From Mytilus galloprovincialis (taxonomy: Eukaryota > Mollusca > Bivalvia > Mytilida > Mytilidae): a stretch of 64,000 bases of DNA. This document shows positions 1 through 11,499 of the stretch, piece by piece; the first letter of the stretch is position 1; each line of letters begins with the position of its first letter. Below the pieces are notes generated by a model that searched no databases, was not told the origin of the DNA, and was given only the letters and a program-made list of their open reading frames with translations. The position numbers were made by a program, and so were the translations under genes. Where the stretch lies: positions 63,093,865-63,157,864 of the forward strand of contig NC_134843.1 in the NCBI RefSeq assembly GCF_965363235.1, given 5' to 3'.

Positions 1-355
1 TTATTGTCCCAAAACTTCAAAAATGCTTGTTTTTGGCCTTTAAATTCCTAGACTGTTTGCCCCATAACCCTTCAGGTAAGTCCCAACCTTCTACTTAATG
101 GTATGAACATTGTGGTACAATTTTAGAGTAATTGAAATACATGTATAATATAAACAACTTATTGTCCTGAAACTAGATAAATGTATGTTTTGGGCTCCTT
201 TGGGCCCCTAATTCCTAAACTGATGGGACCATATAACCCCCAAAATCAATCCCAACCTTCCTTTTGTGTTTATAAACATTTTTTTTTGTGTTATAAATTT
301 TAATGAATTCTATATACCAATATATGACCAACCGCAAGAATTTTTGCGGCCATAT
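1..355 (-). repeat. Partial copy of the TATACGACCGCA-ended repeat
   Basis: The stretch has the same alternating phrases (cctaattcctaaactg, cccaaccttcctt, 'ataaacattttgtgttataaatttt') as the long copy at 31007-32846, and ends in a decayed inverted terminus (gcaagaatttttgcggccatata). It is truncated by the left edge of the window. It lies just downstream of the SAM-domain exon, inside that gene's next intron. Confidence 0.75.
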
Positions 356-516
356 AAAAACTGGACACAGCAGTTTTTAAGAACCTTGGACTAGAAATGA
401 CTAATAATCCATGCACTCAATTGCTCTTAATGCTTAATAAATGTGCCGCAATAATATAAATTATAATCACTAAGATTCTAGTACAAAATGTACATAATAC
501 AATTAGAGATACACAC

Positions 517-784
517 CTCTAAACTTGTGGGCTACTTCACCTAAACCAATTTCCTCCAACTTCTGAGCAAGATGGTCTGCTGACCACGACTGCTCTCCTG
601 TTCCACCATAGTTACTCTCCTGTGTGGAGGGAAAACCATCCAATATCAAATCGTTCTCTTCCACAACAGGCTGGCCAAGTGAGACTTCAGAATTATTTTT
701 CTTCAGAACATGCCATCCATTACCGTTAGTAAAGGGGAGATCTTCTGCCTTTCTTTTTCTGTCATTCATTGTGATATATAATAT
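517..784 (-). CDS. 5' coding exon of a SAM-domain protein (SAMHD1-like possible)
   Basis: A single exon reads on the minus strand from an acceptor (TTTTTTTTTACAG, exon starts at 784) through ATG at 769-767 to a donor (AGAG|GTGTGT, exon ends at 517). It encodes 84 residues plus one base. Residues 4-7 are basic (RKRK, a possible nuclear signal), residues 30-60 are polar and look disordered, and residues 62-84 (WSADHLAQKLEEIGLGEVAHK...) match the first helices of a SAM domain, a protein- or RNA-binding module. The acceptor upstream of the ATG implies a noncoding first exon. A basic start followed at once by SAM is the layout of SAMHD1, a dNTP triphosphohydrolase, and SAMHD1-like genes are found in molluscs; but the catalytic HD domain is outside the window, so the identity is only a suggestion. 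No other SAM family was clearly better. Confidence 0.55.
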
Positions 785-2440
785 CTGTAAAAAAAAATCA
801 ATTTATAAAAAATCAGATGCTGATTCATGGTCTCCAAAAAAGAAAATTGAGAAAGGAAATGGGGAATGTGTCAAAGCGACAACAACCGGACCATGTATTT
901 TGTCAATTTTTCTTTTAGGTAACATGTTTATAGGATTTTAATATGGCAGGCAGTTGTCTCTTAGGCAATCATACAACATTTTTCTTAAATGTGGCATATC
1001 TCCTCAATCAAAGCTTAATTTTTACTAACACAAATTCTTCATCTGTGATTTCAAAGAATTATAACAATTTAACAACTTGTGGAAGGAATTTATTGGTGTA
1101 TATATAAATTTGACGAAAGCACTCACAAATATATTGAATTGGTCAAGTGTTAATGTTATATACTTATAAATTCCTTTTAAAAATTTTTGATCATATTATT
1201 CATAGCAAAACAATAAAATAGAAACATAAAATGTTATTAAAATTAAAATATATTTAATTTGCCATTTGAAACACAAAGCATATCACATGCTCCTTATGTG
1301 AATGTAACTAATTATTTCATATTTCAAAATTACAACTCATCTGCAGGTATAGTTATGTGCTTAATTTTACCTTATATCAGAATTTTAAATTCATTAAAAT
1401 ATACCTCAAGTTTTTGTATCTGCTCAACAGTTGTAATTTTAAATAACTCTTTTGGTTATTTTTTCTTTTTTTTCTTTCTTTCAGAATTACCCAGCATAAA
1501 GATAACTTAAAAATAAATAACAATTTAAAGAAAAGACCCTTTACTGTTTCAAACTATCAAACTATGTTCAATATAAACTTACAAATTCAATACACAACTA
1601 TTGACATCTGCTCCAAATGTGAAATTGACTTTTCAAAAATCATGGGGTGTATTTAGAGAAAGTGGATGTATATGGGTCACTCCCTCAACCCAGAAACAAA
1701 TCTATAGAATGGGAGATTTATAGATTAACATCAATATCATGGAATTCTAAATTAATATCAACACCATCAATATTGACATTAAAGATGGTTCATTAGTTTC
1801 TGAACTAATTCCCACAAAACTGCACTTGTCTAACATGTGAACATGTGTAAAAAGTCACATGACAAACAGCAATCAACATTTATAATGACCTTCAACACTT
1901 AGTAATAAATTTTACATACATTTAATATTAATAAATCATATAATTACATAATTCTTTAAAAACAACAAAATCTCTAGGTTATGACATATATAATGTACGT
2001 ACTCTACATTTATCCTTAAATATAAATCTTTAATTCCATTACAAATGTCATGTTATATAATATTGAGGACACTATGAAAGTTAAAAACATTTAAGGACAA
2101 ATCTCTTTAAAATGAAACCACATAAATCAATGTTTAAAGGAAATACAAATTTAAAAGTTTTGAATTTTAAGATATTTTAACTAGACTTTAGATGTAGGGC
2201 AAGCTTCTCATTGTGTGTCTTTTTTCTGAAATTGTTTAATGATTTTAAAAGATTTGTTGGAAATTGAAGCTCAGTCTGACATAAATAATAAGCTAATCTT
2301 TCCAAAAATTGAAGTTCAGAAAAATTTCTTGAAAATTAAGATTCAAGAAATTATAGAATGGAAACAGAGAGGCAAAATTTTAGATGCATGTGTTTTTTCT
2401 TAAAACATCACTAACAGATTAAGTTATGTACAGTTTAACT
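785..2440. other. AT-rich noncoding stretch
   Basis: No exon with both splice sites and a protein-like frame was seen on either strand. Short open frames here are low-complexity. It should hold the 5' noncoding exon and promoter of the SAM-domain gene, but no specific site can be picked out. Confidence 0.5.
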
Positions 2441-2549
2441 TAAAGAAACACTTTAAAAACTAGATGTGTGACGGGGCCCTGACAAAACGACACAAATGCC
2501 GCCCTGTCTCAAAAAGTTGAAAAATCTGCAATTTCATTACACATGTGGA

Positions 2550-3125
2550 CACAAACCTGATGGTGGTCTCACATATCAAAATTCAGCTCAAAATCTGGAA
2601 GCGTATAGAAAAAAAGTCTGTACGTATAATTGTGATTTTCAAAAATTTTAGATAGTCCAAAGCCTGTAATTTCGGCAAAAATTAGCGGAGTGGAACGAAA
2701 CTTTAACTTGATCTGTAACACATCTTGGTTAACTCACATGCCAAAAATCATCCCAATATATGTATCAGAAAGCTTTTAGAAAAAAATTCTGTATATAACT
2801 GTGATTTTCAACAATTTAATTTAAGTCCAAAGCCGTAATTTCAGCAAAAATAAGCTGAGCAGAACGAAACTTAAACTTGATCTGTAACACATCTTGGTTA
2901 ACTCACATGCTTAAAATCAGCCCAATATCTCAAAGTGTCTAGAAAAAAAGTCTGTATAACTGTGATTTTTAACAATTTAACAAATTCCAAAGCCCGTAAT
3001 TTCTGCAAACATAAGCAGAGCAGAATGAAACATAAACTTGATCTGTAACTCATCATGGTTAACTCACAAACCAAAAATCAGCCCAATATCTGAAGGCGTT
3101 TAGAAAAAAAATCCGTATAATGGTT
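2550..3125. repeat. Tandem array of about 160-bp units (3.5 copies)
   Basis: The phrase 'gaacgaaac...aacttgatctgtaac...catggttaactcac' recurs near 2692, 2861 and 3022, each time followed by 'aaaatca.cccaatat', 'tagaaaaaaa.tctgtat' and 'ccaaagcc.gtaatttc.gcaaa'. Spacing is about 160-165 bp. An earlier, more divergent unit begins near 2550. Copies differ at many positions, so the array is old. Confidence 0.85.
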
Positions 3126-3445
3126 TGTTGCGGAATGATGGAATTACGGAATTTCGGACAAGGGTAAAACTATATGGCACCGACAACTTCGTTGCGGGGA
3201 ACTTTGTTACGGGGCCAAAATAAAAAAATCTTCAAAAATTCTTTCAAAAGGATACAAAAATTTACAACAATCAGTTTAATTTTATATATCAAGAGACAAA
3301 TAATGACCTTATCATAATTTTACTATTTCCTTATTTTCACTTTGACTAGCTACTGGTACATATGTTATGAAAAAGAATTGGCCAAACACAATGTATTGAT
3401 TTTGATATAGATACTTTCGGTTTATCTATAAATCAGTTAATCAAT

Positions 3446-3452
<7 letters not shown>

Positions 3453-3482
<30 letters not shown>
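3453..3482. repeat. (TA)n microsatellite
   Basis: Uninterrupted alternating TA directly visible. The flanks (3126-4600) are AT-rich noncoding sequence with homopolymer A and T runs and no supportable gene. Confidence 0.95.
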
Positions 3483-3486
<4 letters not shown>

Positions 3487-4609
3487 ATTTATGTTTATTA
3501 GAGCATGATCAATATTGTTTATATACTATAAGTAACATCTGCCACCTATCCAGTTGATAGATAGTCTTGTTCTCCAGGAAAATAAGAAATTTCCAATCGC
3601 AATCAATTTTGCAGTTGTTTTTTTTCTCTTTTCTTGTTTATTTATTTTTTCAACATCAAATGTCCAAAAGTAAGGATTTAACTTCACCCTTTTACCACCT
3701 GACTATGGTGTTACAGAATTATAAGAATATAACAACAAAAGACTATTTGTTTAATTAGACAAACTAAATTATGAATTAATCAGAAATCTCTTTTTGTCTC
3801 TCTGATTCTCTCTCTTCTTTTTCACAATCTCTTTATACAAAAATATCTATAGACAATTAAATAGAATAAAAATTTGTACATGTGCTGTGTATAAATATTG
3901 CATATTGTTTGCAGTCAAGTTGACATATACAAAAAAAAAAAAACTTAAAAAAATCTATATAAAATGTAGTATGATATCAAAAAGAACAGTTAACTTATAC
4001 ATATAATAATTTGTTTTAAAAGTTCCATAGAAACTTGAAATCAAAGTTGACAGAATAACAAAATACTGCGCCAAATAAAAAAAATATTGTTAACTTACAT
4101 GATTTACAAACTCAATGTATAACTTCAAATGTGAAAATGGTTAGTATTAATCCTCATGTGTATTTAAAAGAAATGATCAGGTCACTCCCTACGTACTGAC
4201 TCAGTATATAGAACAGGGGTTTTCCAGACTGCTAGCATCATCATAAATTTTGACATAAGCTGGTTTAATAAATAAGATTTCTTGTAAATAGAAGTTGCAG
4301 GTGAACGAAAATAAGATGCATGTGTATAAATGCACAAAAAAAACTACAGGAATTAATTAACATGTACAGCATTGTTTGTACAGCAAACAACATTTTAGAA
4401 TGTAAGATATTATTACTAGAATTTAGGTCAATTTTTCTATTGTGCTGTAATATTAAATGGCAATTCTGGGAAATTGACAGTGTGTGTCATAAAAAAAAAA
4501 TCCAGCCCAGAAAAATTTCCTGAAAATCGAGATTAATGAGCATATTTTAATTTTTTTTAATTCAAAATATTGGCCAACCAGGCCAGGAGGTGCTCAGTTC
4601 AAAAAGTAC

Positions 4610-4845
4610 AAACACATTGTAAGACATCTCTAAAAAGCTTCACACCATGTGTGAGAACTTTTACTGAAATTCTCCAGACACAAAATCTGACAAGCTCTAA
4701 TGCCTGTGATTTTTTGCGGGGCTGATCTAGTGTTATTTTGAAAATTAAAGTATGACAAATGCAGGGTGTCCCTTTTCATTTAAGACTTTAAAAACATAAC
4801 TTCATATTTGGTGTGAAGCTTTTTAGAGCTGTTTTACAATGTGTT
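4610..4845. repeat. Small inverted-repeat element (MITE-like)
   Basis: The left arm (4614-4648, acattgtaagacatctctaa...) is complementary to the right arm (4809-4842, ...ttagagctgttttacaatgt) over about 35 bp with a few mismatches, around a roughly 160-bp centre. No reading frame is present. The stretch 4846-6514 beyond it is AT-rich and featureless. Confidence 0.7.
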
Positions 4846-6514
4846 ATTTTATGCCTTCAAAAAGTAATGTTCCAATCTGCCACAGAACATCATTGTTTTA
4901 ACTACCGTACCCATGTCATTAGAGCAAAAGAAATGGGGTTTTTTTTCGTTTTTTTTTTGTACTATAAATTGAGCTTCTCTAAATTGTGATCTTGTTAAAG
5001 ATACTTTGGTTTTGTGAGCAAGCATTTCATAGAAAAAAACAAAGCTCATTGGTAACTTAGGTAAATACATGTACAGTATGTACTATTTTCAGAAAGTAAT
5101 TTTACATCAATCACCAATCATGTCAATGAGCTCAGGATGTGAAATTATAATAAGTTATAAATTACTTACAACAAACAGCCACTATCCATAGCCTAATATA
5201 TCATTGTCTTATCTGTCTCGACACCTACAATGACATATGCTCTGGTTAGCTACAAATTATATCAAAATTTAATCATCAACAAAAAAGTCTTGCATCACTG
5301 ACAAAGAATTTAAAGTTTGTAAAAAATGTTACTATTTATATAGCTTTATTTTGACAATTATGTAAAAGTTTAATTCAGCATGTTATGCATTCTTTGAAGT
5401 CAATTTACAAGCACATTTTTGTACATGTATATTTATAGATTTATTAATCCATGTATTTCAGTTTGATTTTTTCGTTAATTGACAGGAACTTATTTGTACA
5501 TATCAATTTATAGATTTCTAAATACATGTATCCTCTTTGATTTTTTGTGTGTTTTAATTCAAAGTTACAATATATATCTAGTGAGATTTAACTTATAACA
5601 AGTCTTAAACAAATCTGACAACTTAAAAATTTGCTCCTTGATTGAAAAGGTTAGTGGCATGGGGACTGACCCTTAAATTAACCAAAAATATAATGTTCAA
5701 TGCTAACATGTCCACTGTAACATGCTATTATAATAGACAATAGATAATGCAATATCAAATTTAATTTGCCACTGGACGTTAAGCAACCAACAATCAAGCA
5801 ATATCAAATTTAAACTAGATAAAAGTGTGAAGATAAAATAAATTTAAAACTTGTTAAACATGTTAAATGATGATATTTATATTAGAATTTAAATCAATAT
5901 TTTCTTTTCAGTTTAGCGGGCTCAAACCCTATAAATATTAACATGTAATGTTTAATGCTGACATTTCAAATGCATACATTCAGTCGTAAGTCCTATAACA
6001 TATGACTTTGCATTCTTATTCAACTTTTAAACATTTTTATACTGATATTTTCATATTTTTATTTTTTTGAATGCCTGATTTGTAAGCTAGAATTGTCTGC
6101 TGGCTGGCATTACACGTCCACAGTCAAAATCTTGAACAAAATGATTTTCATTCTGAGTCCAGTGCTATTATATATTCAACTCTTTTTTTCCTGTGTCTTT
6201 TGAATTTATATTATAAATATAATTTCATTAAACTGTACAATGATTTAAATGATGGTTAAGTTAGAAATAATATTAAAATAACAAAAACACATGTACATGT
6301 ATTTTGCGGTATTTCTATGGACAGAATTTTTTGTTAAATAAACATGTATAGTGTAAGTCAGTGGCTTCTTTTCCCTGTCCAAATAAAAAATTGAATATTT
6401 TTATTAGGTGTCTTCCTCGAATGCCAACATTTTAGATGTTACCTATTCCTCGAATGCCAACAAAAATATTTCAAAAGATGTTTATATAAAAACAAAAGGT
6501 GTTTTTATAAGTAT

Positions 6515-7782
6515 TTACAGTGAGTTGACTGTTAGTGTTGCTCTCCATCAATTGCAACTCATTCAAAATTTTGACCCAATTGCAATTTGTTTTATTAAAC
6601 CAAATTGTTCAACTGGTCAGAATATTGAACAAATTGTTCAGTCAAAATGTGAAAGTGCAAGGTGATACTTACAATCCTATAAGACTGTTACTCCACTTTA
6701 ATGATGTTGTGACAAAATTAGTTTATCAGTTTGTATAGTTATATTATATTCATTTCCATGCTGAAGGGGAACTGTTTATTTGGAATTGCTATAAAATTGT
6801 CCAAACTAAGCTTTCATATAGTTTTTCTTTCTAAAAGTATTCTATATTTATAAGAATCAGATATCATTTTAAATAAAACATCATATATTCAGTAAAATAT
6901 GTATGAAATAACAATATGCTATTGAGAAGTTTTCAGGGGAGATAACCTAAAATATTATTCTTTTGAATAAAGACTTTTTGAAAGAAAAGTTATCATCTCC
7001 CCCATGGAAACTTCCTACAAACATATATTGCATTTTAAACATATTTTACTGAATATGTGATGTTTTAATTCACATAATGTCTGATTCTTATAAATATAGA
7101 ATATTTTTAGAAAGAAAAACTATATGAAAGCTTAGTTTGGACAATTTTATAGCAATTCAAAATAAACAGTTCCTCTTATTTATAAGAATCAGACATTATG
7201 TGAATTAAAACATCACATGTTCAGTAAAATATGTGTAAAATTGCAATATATGTTTGTAGGAAGTTTCCATGGGGGAGATAATAACTTTTCTTTCAAAAAG
7301 TCTTTATTCAAAAGAATAATATTTTAGGTTATCTCCCCTGAAAACTTATCAATAGCATATTGTTATTTCACACATATTTTACTGAATATATGATGTTTTA
7401 TTTAAAATGATATCTGATTCTTATAAATATAGAATACTTTTAGAAAGAAAAACTATATGAAAGCTTAGTTTGGACAATTTAATAGCAATTCCAAATAAAC
7501 AGTTCCCCTTCAGCATGGAAATGAATATAATATAATTATACAAACTGATAAACTCATTTTGTCACAACATCATAAAAGTGGAGTTAAAGTCTTATAGGAT
7601 TGTAAGTATATTTTATTTTATCACCTTGCACTTTCTTCACTTGGCTGTGGTTTTCTACTGCAGTTGGTTCAAAATTCTGACCAGTTGAACAATTAGATTT
7701 TATAAAACAAATTGCAATTTGGTCAAAATTTTGAATGAGTTGCAATTAGTGGAGAGCAACACTAACAGTCAACTCACTGTAA
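6515..7782. repeat. 1.27-kb fold-back element (near-complete palindrome)
   Basis: The left half (6515 to about 7100) reappears inverted as the right half (about 7180 to 7782). For example, TTACAGTGAGTTGACTG at the left end is matched by CAGTCAACTCACTGTAA at the right end, and 'gggggagata..' near 7000 pairs with the same words near 7272. The central spacer of about 80 bp is itself an inverted copy of 6770-6850. The ends read TA-CAGTGAG...CTCACTG-TA, compatible with a TA target duplication as in Tc1/mariner-type elements. There is no transposase frame, so it is non-autonomous. Confidence 0.9.
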
Positions 7783-8907
7783 CTGTTAAAAATAATTAAT
7801 GAACTTTATAGAAATGCAACATTTTATCACTTTCTCATAAGGAAAAATAGTAGATTTTAGGGGTAAAATTATTATGAATTTTAAACACATAAAGAAAATT
7901 ATAACGTTTTATTACTTTTTATCAAAAAATATGTTTGGAATGAATATGTTTATAACATAAGAAATTTTAAAAATTTTAATGAAATTTTAGTTTAATACAA
8001 TTATTTCAAACAAAATGAAGAATATACGAGATTTGTTTAGTTTCATATCAATTTAAATATATTTTATTAGTTAATATAAAGTATATGAAGATTTCAGTTG
8101 TACAATTAATTAAATTTAAAAAAATAATTAAGTTAATTTGATAACTTCTAAGCTGGAAACTCTACAAAAGTTTCAAGAAAATTCATGAGATATGGTTACA
8201 AGAATTCAGATGAGTTACGAACATGACAAACAACTTAACAATATTATTTTACGAGTCACTTACAATAAAAAAAAAAACGGGTGTAATTGTATAACCAAGA
8301 AAAATATCCTGAACAAACTGAAATAAACAAAATAGTAATCTAACACGAGATACAAAGTTTCAAGAAATTTAATCAGTAATATGGTAAGATATTACAGTAC
8401 ACAAAACTATAGAAATATTGAAAAAAAAAACCTTCAGAGCCCAAAGAGTCTATTGTAGAATTAGTGCAAACTGGAATTCCTGTCCTGACAATATGCACAT
8501 ATTGACTTTGTGATGCAACACTGTTAAAAACTTCATTTTTTAAAAGAGAATCCATGTTTGTTCAAGCAGGAGCAGCAACATATTATTTTTAACAATTTAA
8601 CAAACATGAACTAGATCTAGCTAACTGTTTAATTAGTATGATTGTTTTGATAATCATGCACTTTTGTTGTGATAACTACTTGCACCTATTCCTGCCCAGT
8701 TAGCATATTTTTTTATTTATTCAACATGTTTTTTAATTGGTAAATGATTCTAAATTTTTGTTAAAAGGATTTTCTAATTGATAATGATTTCAAACATAGA
8801 CAAAAGTTCCTCAAAATTTGAATTTGTGAATAACCACAACAGTGCAAATTTACTCAGAGTTATAATGTATATATAGTTAAAATATATAATAAAGTGTTTA
8901 TATATAT

Positions 8908-10039
8908 CAGGGCTTTCCATTGAAGCCGGTAGCAGGCGGAAATCCGCCGCTTACAGTGGCTTCAAGTGCCGGCTACTTAACTGCCAAAAATATAAATTCA
9001 AAAAGAAAAAAATATCTTTTTCAAATGTTTACAGGCAGCCGAGAGACGTATATTGTCGCAAAGTCGCGGTCACGGTAAACAAGAATGAAAAGTCAATGTT
9101 TACCTTGGGCTAAATATAGTTCACATGAATTCAGATCACTGATTGGTTGTCTATTTAAAGTCAGAATGCATCGTTTCTTTTCAAAGATAACAAGAGAGAT
9201 GTTCCGGTGGTCACTGAAAGATAACAATAGAGACGTTCCGATGGTCATTAACTCGTTGGCTTTTTTTGGCTTTTAAAACGTGAAGACAATCAGATAGGAT
9301 GACAATCTTATGTTATGGAATAATATTAGTCAAATTAAAGAAAGTGTAGTAGATCATATTGTTCAGAATCTGGAAAACAGTATCTTTTGAAGTTCATTTT
9401 TCAAAGCCCACGTGGTGTTCAGAGAATCAAGGTCAAAAACGAAAGTAGAATATTGTCGACTCGACCTCAAATAAATAATATTTCCAAATGATTTATGTAT
9501 CCGACTTATTGAACAGTTTACAAAAAAAAGAGAAAATCAGAGGATATATCAAATTTCTGTCAATGCTTGAGAAATAATTGTATGATTTAAATACGCGTAA
9601 CAGTCTTTAGAGAGAAAAGGGGGGTCATTTGTTTACAAATGCACGTAGTTATGCAAAATAAATCGATCAAGATTTCTAACAAACCGGATGATTATTTAAA
9701 TAAAACTCCTTTAAAAGTAAATGAATTTTAAGCATAAGGTAATGATATAAAAAACTGACAAAAAAAAAATGAAATTTCTTTGAGCTTTTTTTTCTTTCTT
9801 TAATTTCATACATAAAAAATGGTCATTTGAAAGATTAAATTAGGTGTCAGGAGATTGCGAGAATGCAGGATTTTGCTCTATTTATGCCAGAGCTTCTGGG
9901 GGCCTTGAGCGGCCCCCAGACCCCCTGCCGTAAGGCACCAAGCTTACAGCTTGGTGGGCGTCCGGCTTCGCCGAACGCATGTTGTAGCCGCCTATAATTT
10001 TAATTCAGCCATCTACTTCCATTTCAATGGAAAGCCCTG
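8908..10039. mobile_element. hAT-like non-autonomous DNA element
   Basis: The terminal inverted repeats are CAGGGCTTTCCATTGAA... on the left and ...TTTCAATGGAAAGCCCTG on the right. CAGGG ends are typical of hAT transposons, and the flanks (atatatat / atatattg) resemble an imperfect 8-bp target duplication. The interior has no transposase frame. It carries a short direct duplication (near 9186-9250, 'aagataaca..agagacgttccg') and a GC-rich patch at 9890-9985 with three adjacent hairpins. Confidence 0.75.
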
Positions 10040-10289
10040 ATATATTGTAGTTAAGTAACTGGCTTAGAAAAGGTAAAAAAAACTATTTGCTTGCAATTTT
10101 TATATAAAACTTTCATCGAAATGTTTTATGTTTAATGATCATTATGTTTTTTGAAAAATCAAAAGAAATACCAGAAGGACAATACACCACACACTTCTTT
10201 TCATAAAAAAAAAAAAAATCTGTTCATTGAATGTACATGATGTATATGACTTTTAAAATTTTATCAAGAAATCTAATCCTCAAAACCGT

Positions 10290-10720
10290 CTCCTACCTAC
10301 AAAAATGACAAAGTCCAAAGCTCCAGATCATCTCCCACCCACAAAAGACAAAGTTCAAAGCTCCAGATACTCTCAGACCTACAAAAATGACAAAGTCCAA
10401 ATCTTCAAACCATCTGACCTACAAAAATGACAAAGTCCAAACCTACAAACCATCTCCTACCTACAAAAAAGACATAGTCCCAAACTCCGAACAATCTCCA
10501 ACCGATAAAAATGACAAAGTCCAAACCTACAAACTATCTCTGACCTACATAAATGACAAAGTCCCAAACTCCGAACAATCTCCAACCTATAAAAATGACA
10601 AAGTCCAAAACTATGAACAATCTCCAACGTATAAAAATGACAAAGTACAAAATTCTGAACAATCTTCGACCTATAAAATTTGCAAAATCAAAAACTCAAA
10701 GCTTTTTTCCGAGCCATAAA
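10290..10720 (+). repeat. 42-bp minisatellite, mostly in frame
   Basis: About ten units of roughly 41-42 bp are built on 'acctacaaaaatgacaaagtccaa...tctcc'. From 10418 on, the units keep one frame and would encode a 14-residue period of the form TYKNDKVQNSEQSP. No splice sites, Kozak context or flanking domain support a gene, and early units are 41 bp, which breaks the frame. It is best called a minisatellite. Confidence 0.85.
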
Positions 10721-11240
10721 TTGTCAAAGTACAAATTTACGAAGTGTTTCCAACCTTAAAAAAAATATGTACAATTCTCAGAATTATATAGCTCAGAACT
10801 CTGACCTTGGCTTGGAATCCCCTGCTAATATACTTTGAATTTCAAAAGAGAGGCAAAGGATATTAAAGAGACCCTAAAACAATTGTAATGTAAGGGTAAG
10901 TCGCAAATAGTCAAAAAATAACATAAGGACCCAAGAGCTACACATTGATCCCTGAAAAAAAGTATATGATTCAAACCCCAAGAACCCCCCTTTCTACGCC
11001 TAGACCCGCCACTGGAGGGACAGCACATATATCATAAAGTATGCATAGTAAGAAAACATATGATCTGATCATTATAAAGTAAAACACCGAAGAAATAGAA
11101 AAAAAAGGGGGGGTCATCTGCGACCTGATGGGAATTAAACTCCTACTTTGTTTCGTGTCTGCGACATAGTATCAACAGACACAATGTTATAAATGAAGCA
11201 AAATACATAAAACAATAGATTTGTGAGATGCAATATGTAC

Positions 11241-11442
11241 CTCTTTGTAACTTGGCGCTCTCTTCCCACATCACTGCCATCACCACTGGTTCAGTTGTCT
11301 TCTTTGGTGTCACTAAAATGAGATTCTCGGTTCCGGTCCTGTCAGTTGTTGTTATCTTTCCTCCATTGTCTGGAGAACTGTAATGTTGGGTATGGTTACT
11401 GACGTACTGTCTGTTAACTCGGATGAACCCAAGATTTGATTT
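11241..11442 (-). CDS. Putative internal exon, unrecognised protein
   Basis: On the minus strand an acceptor (TTTGACAG|AAATCA) opens a 202-base frame without stops, ending at a donor (CAAAGAG|GTACAT). It enters in phase 0 and leaves in phase 1, encoding 67 residues such as NLGFIRVNRQYVSNHTQHY and GTENLILVTPKKTTEPVVMA. Base composition is clearly richer in G and C than its surroundings, and only one frame is open. The putative exon at 14187-14255 is frame-compatible upstream. I do not recognise the family. It cannot join directly to the SAM exon at 784, because a one-base carry meets a stop within eight codons. Confidence 0.45.
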
Positions 11443-11499
11443 CTGTCAAATAAATCATAAAGATTTCCATCACTTGGAAAAATAACAATTTGTTATTTT

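Noticed and set aside
517-11442. Joining the exon at 11241-11442 directly to the SAM exon
   Set aside because: The donor is phase 1; the carried G plus the sequence at 784 reaches a stop within eight codons, so the direct join is out of frame.
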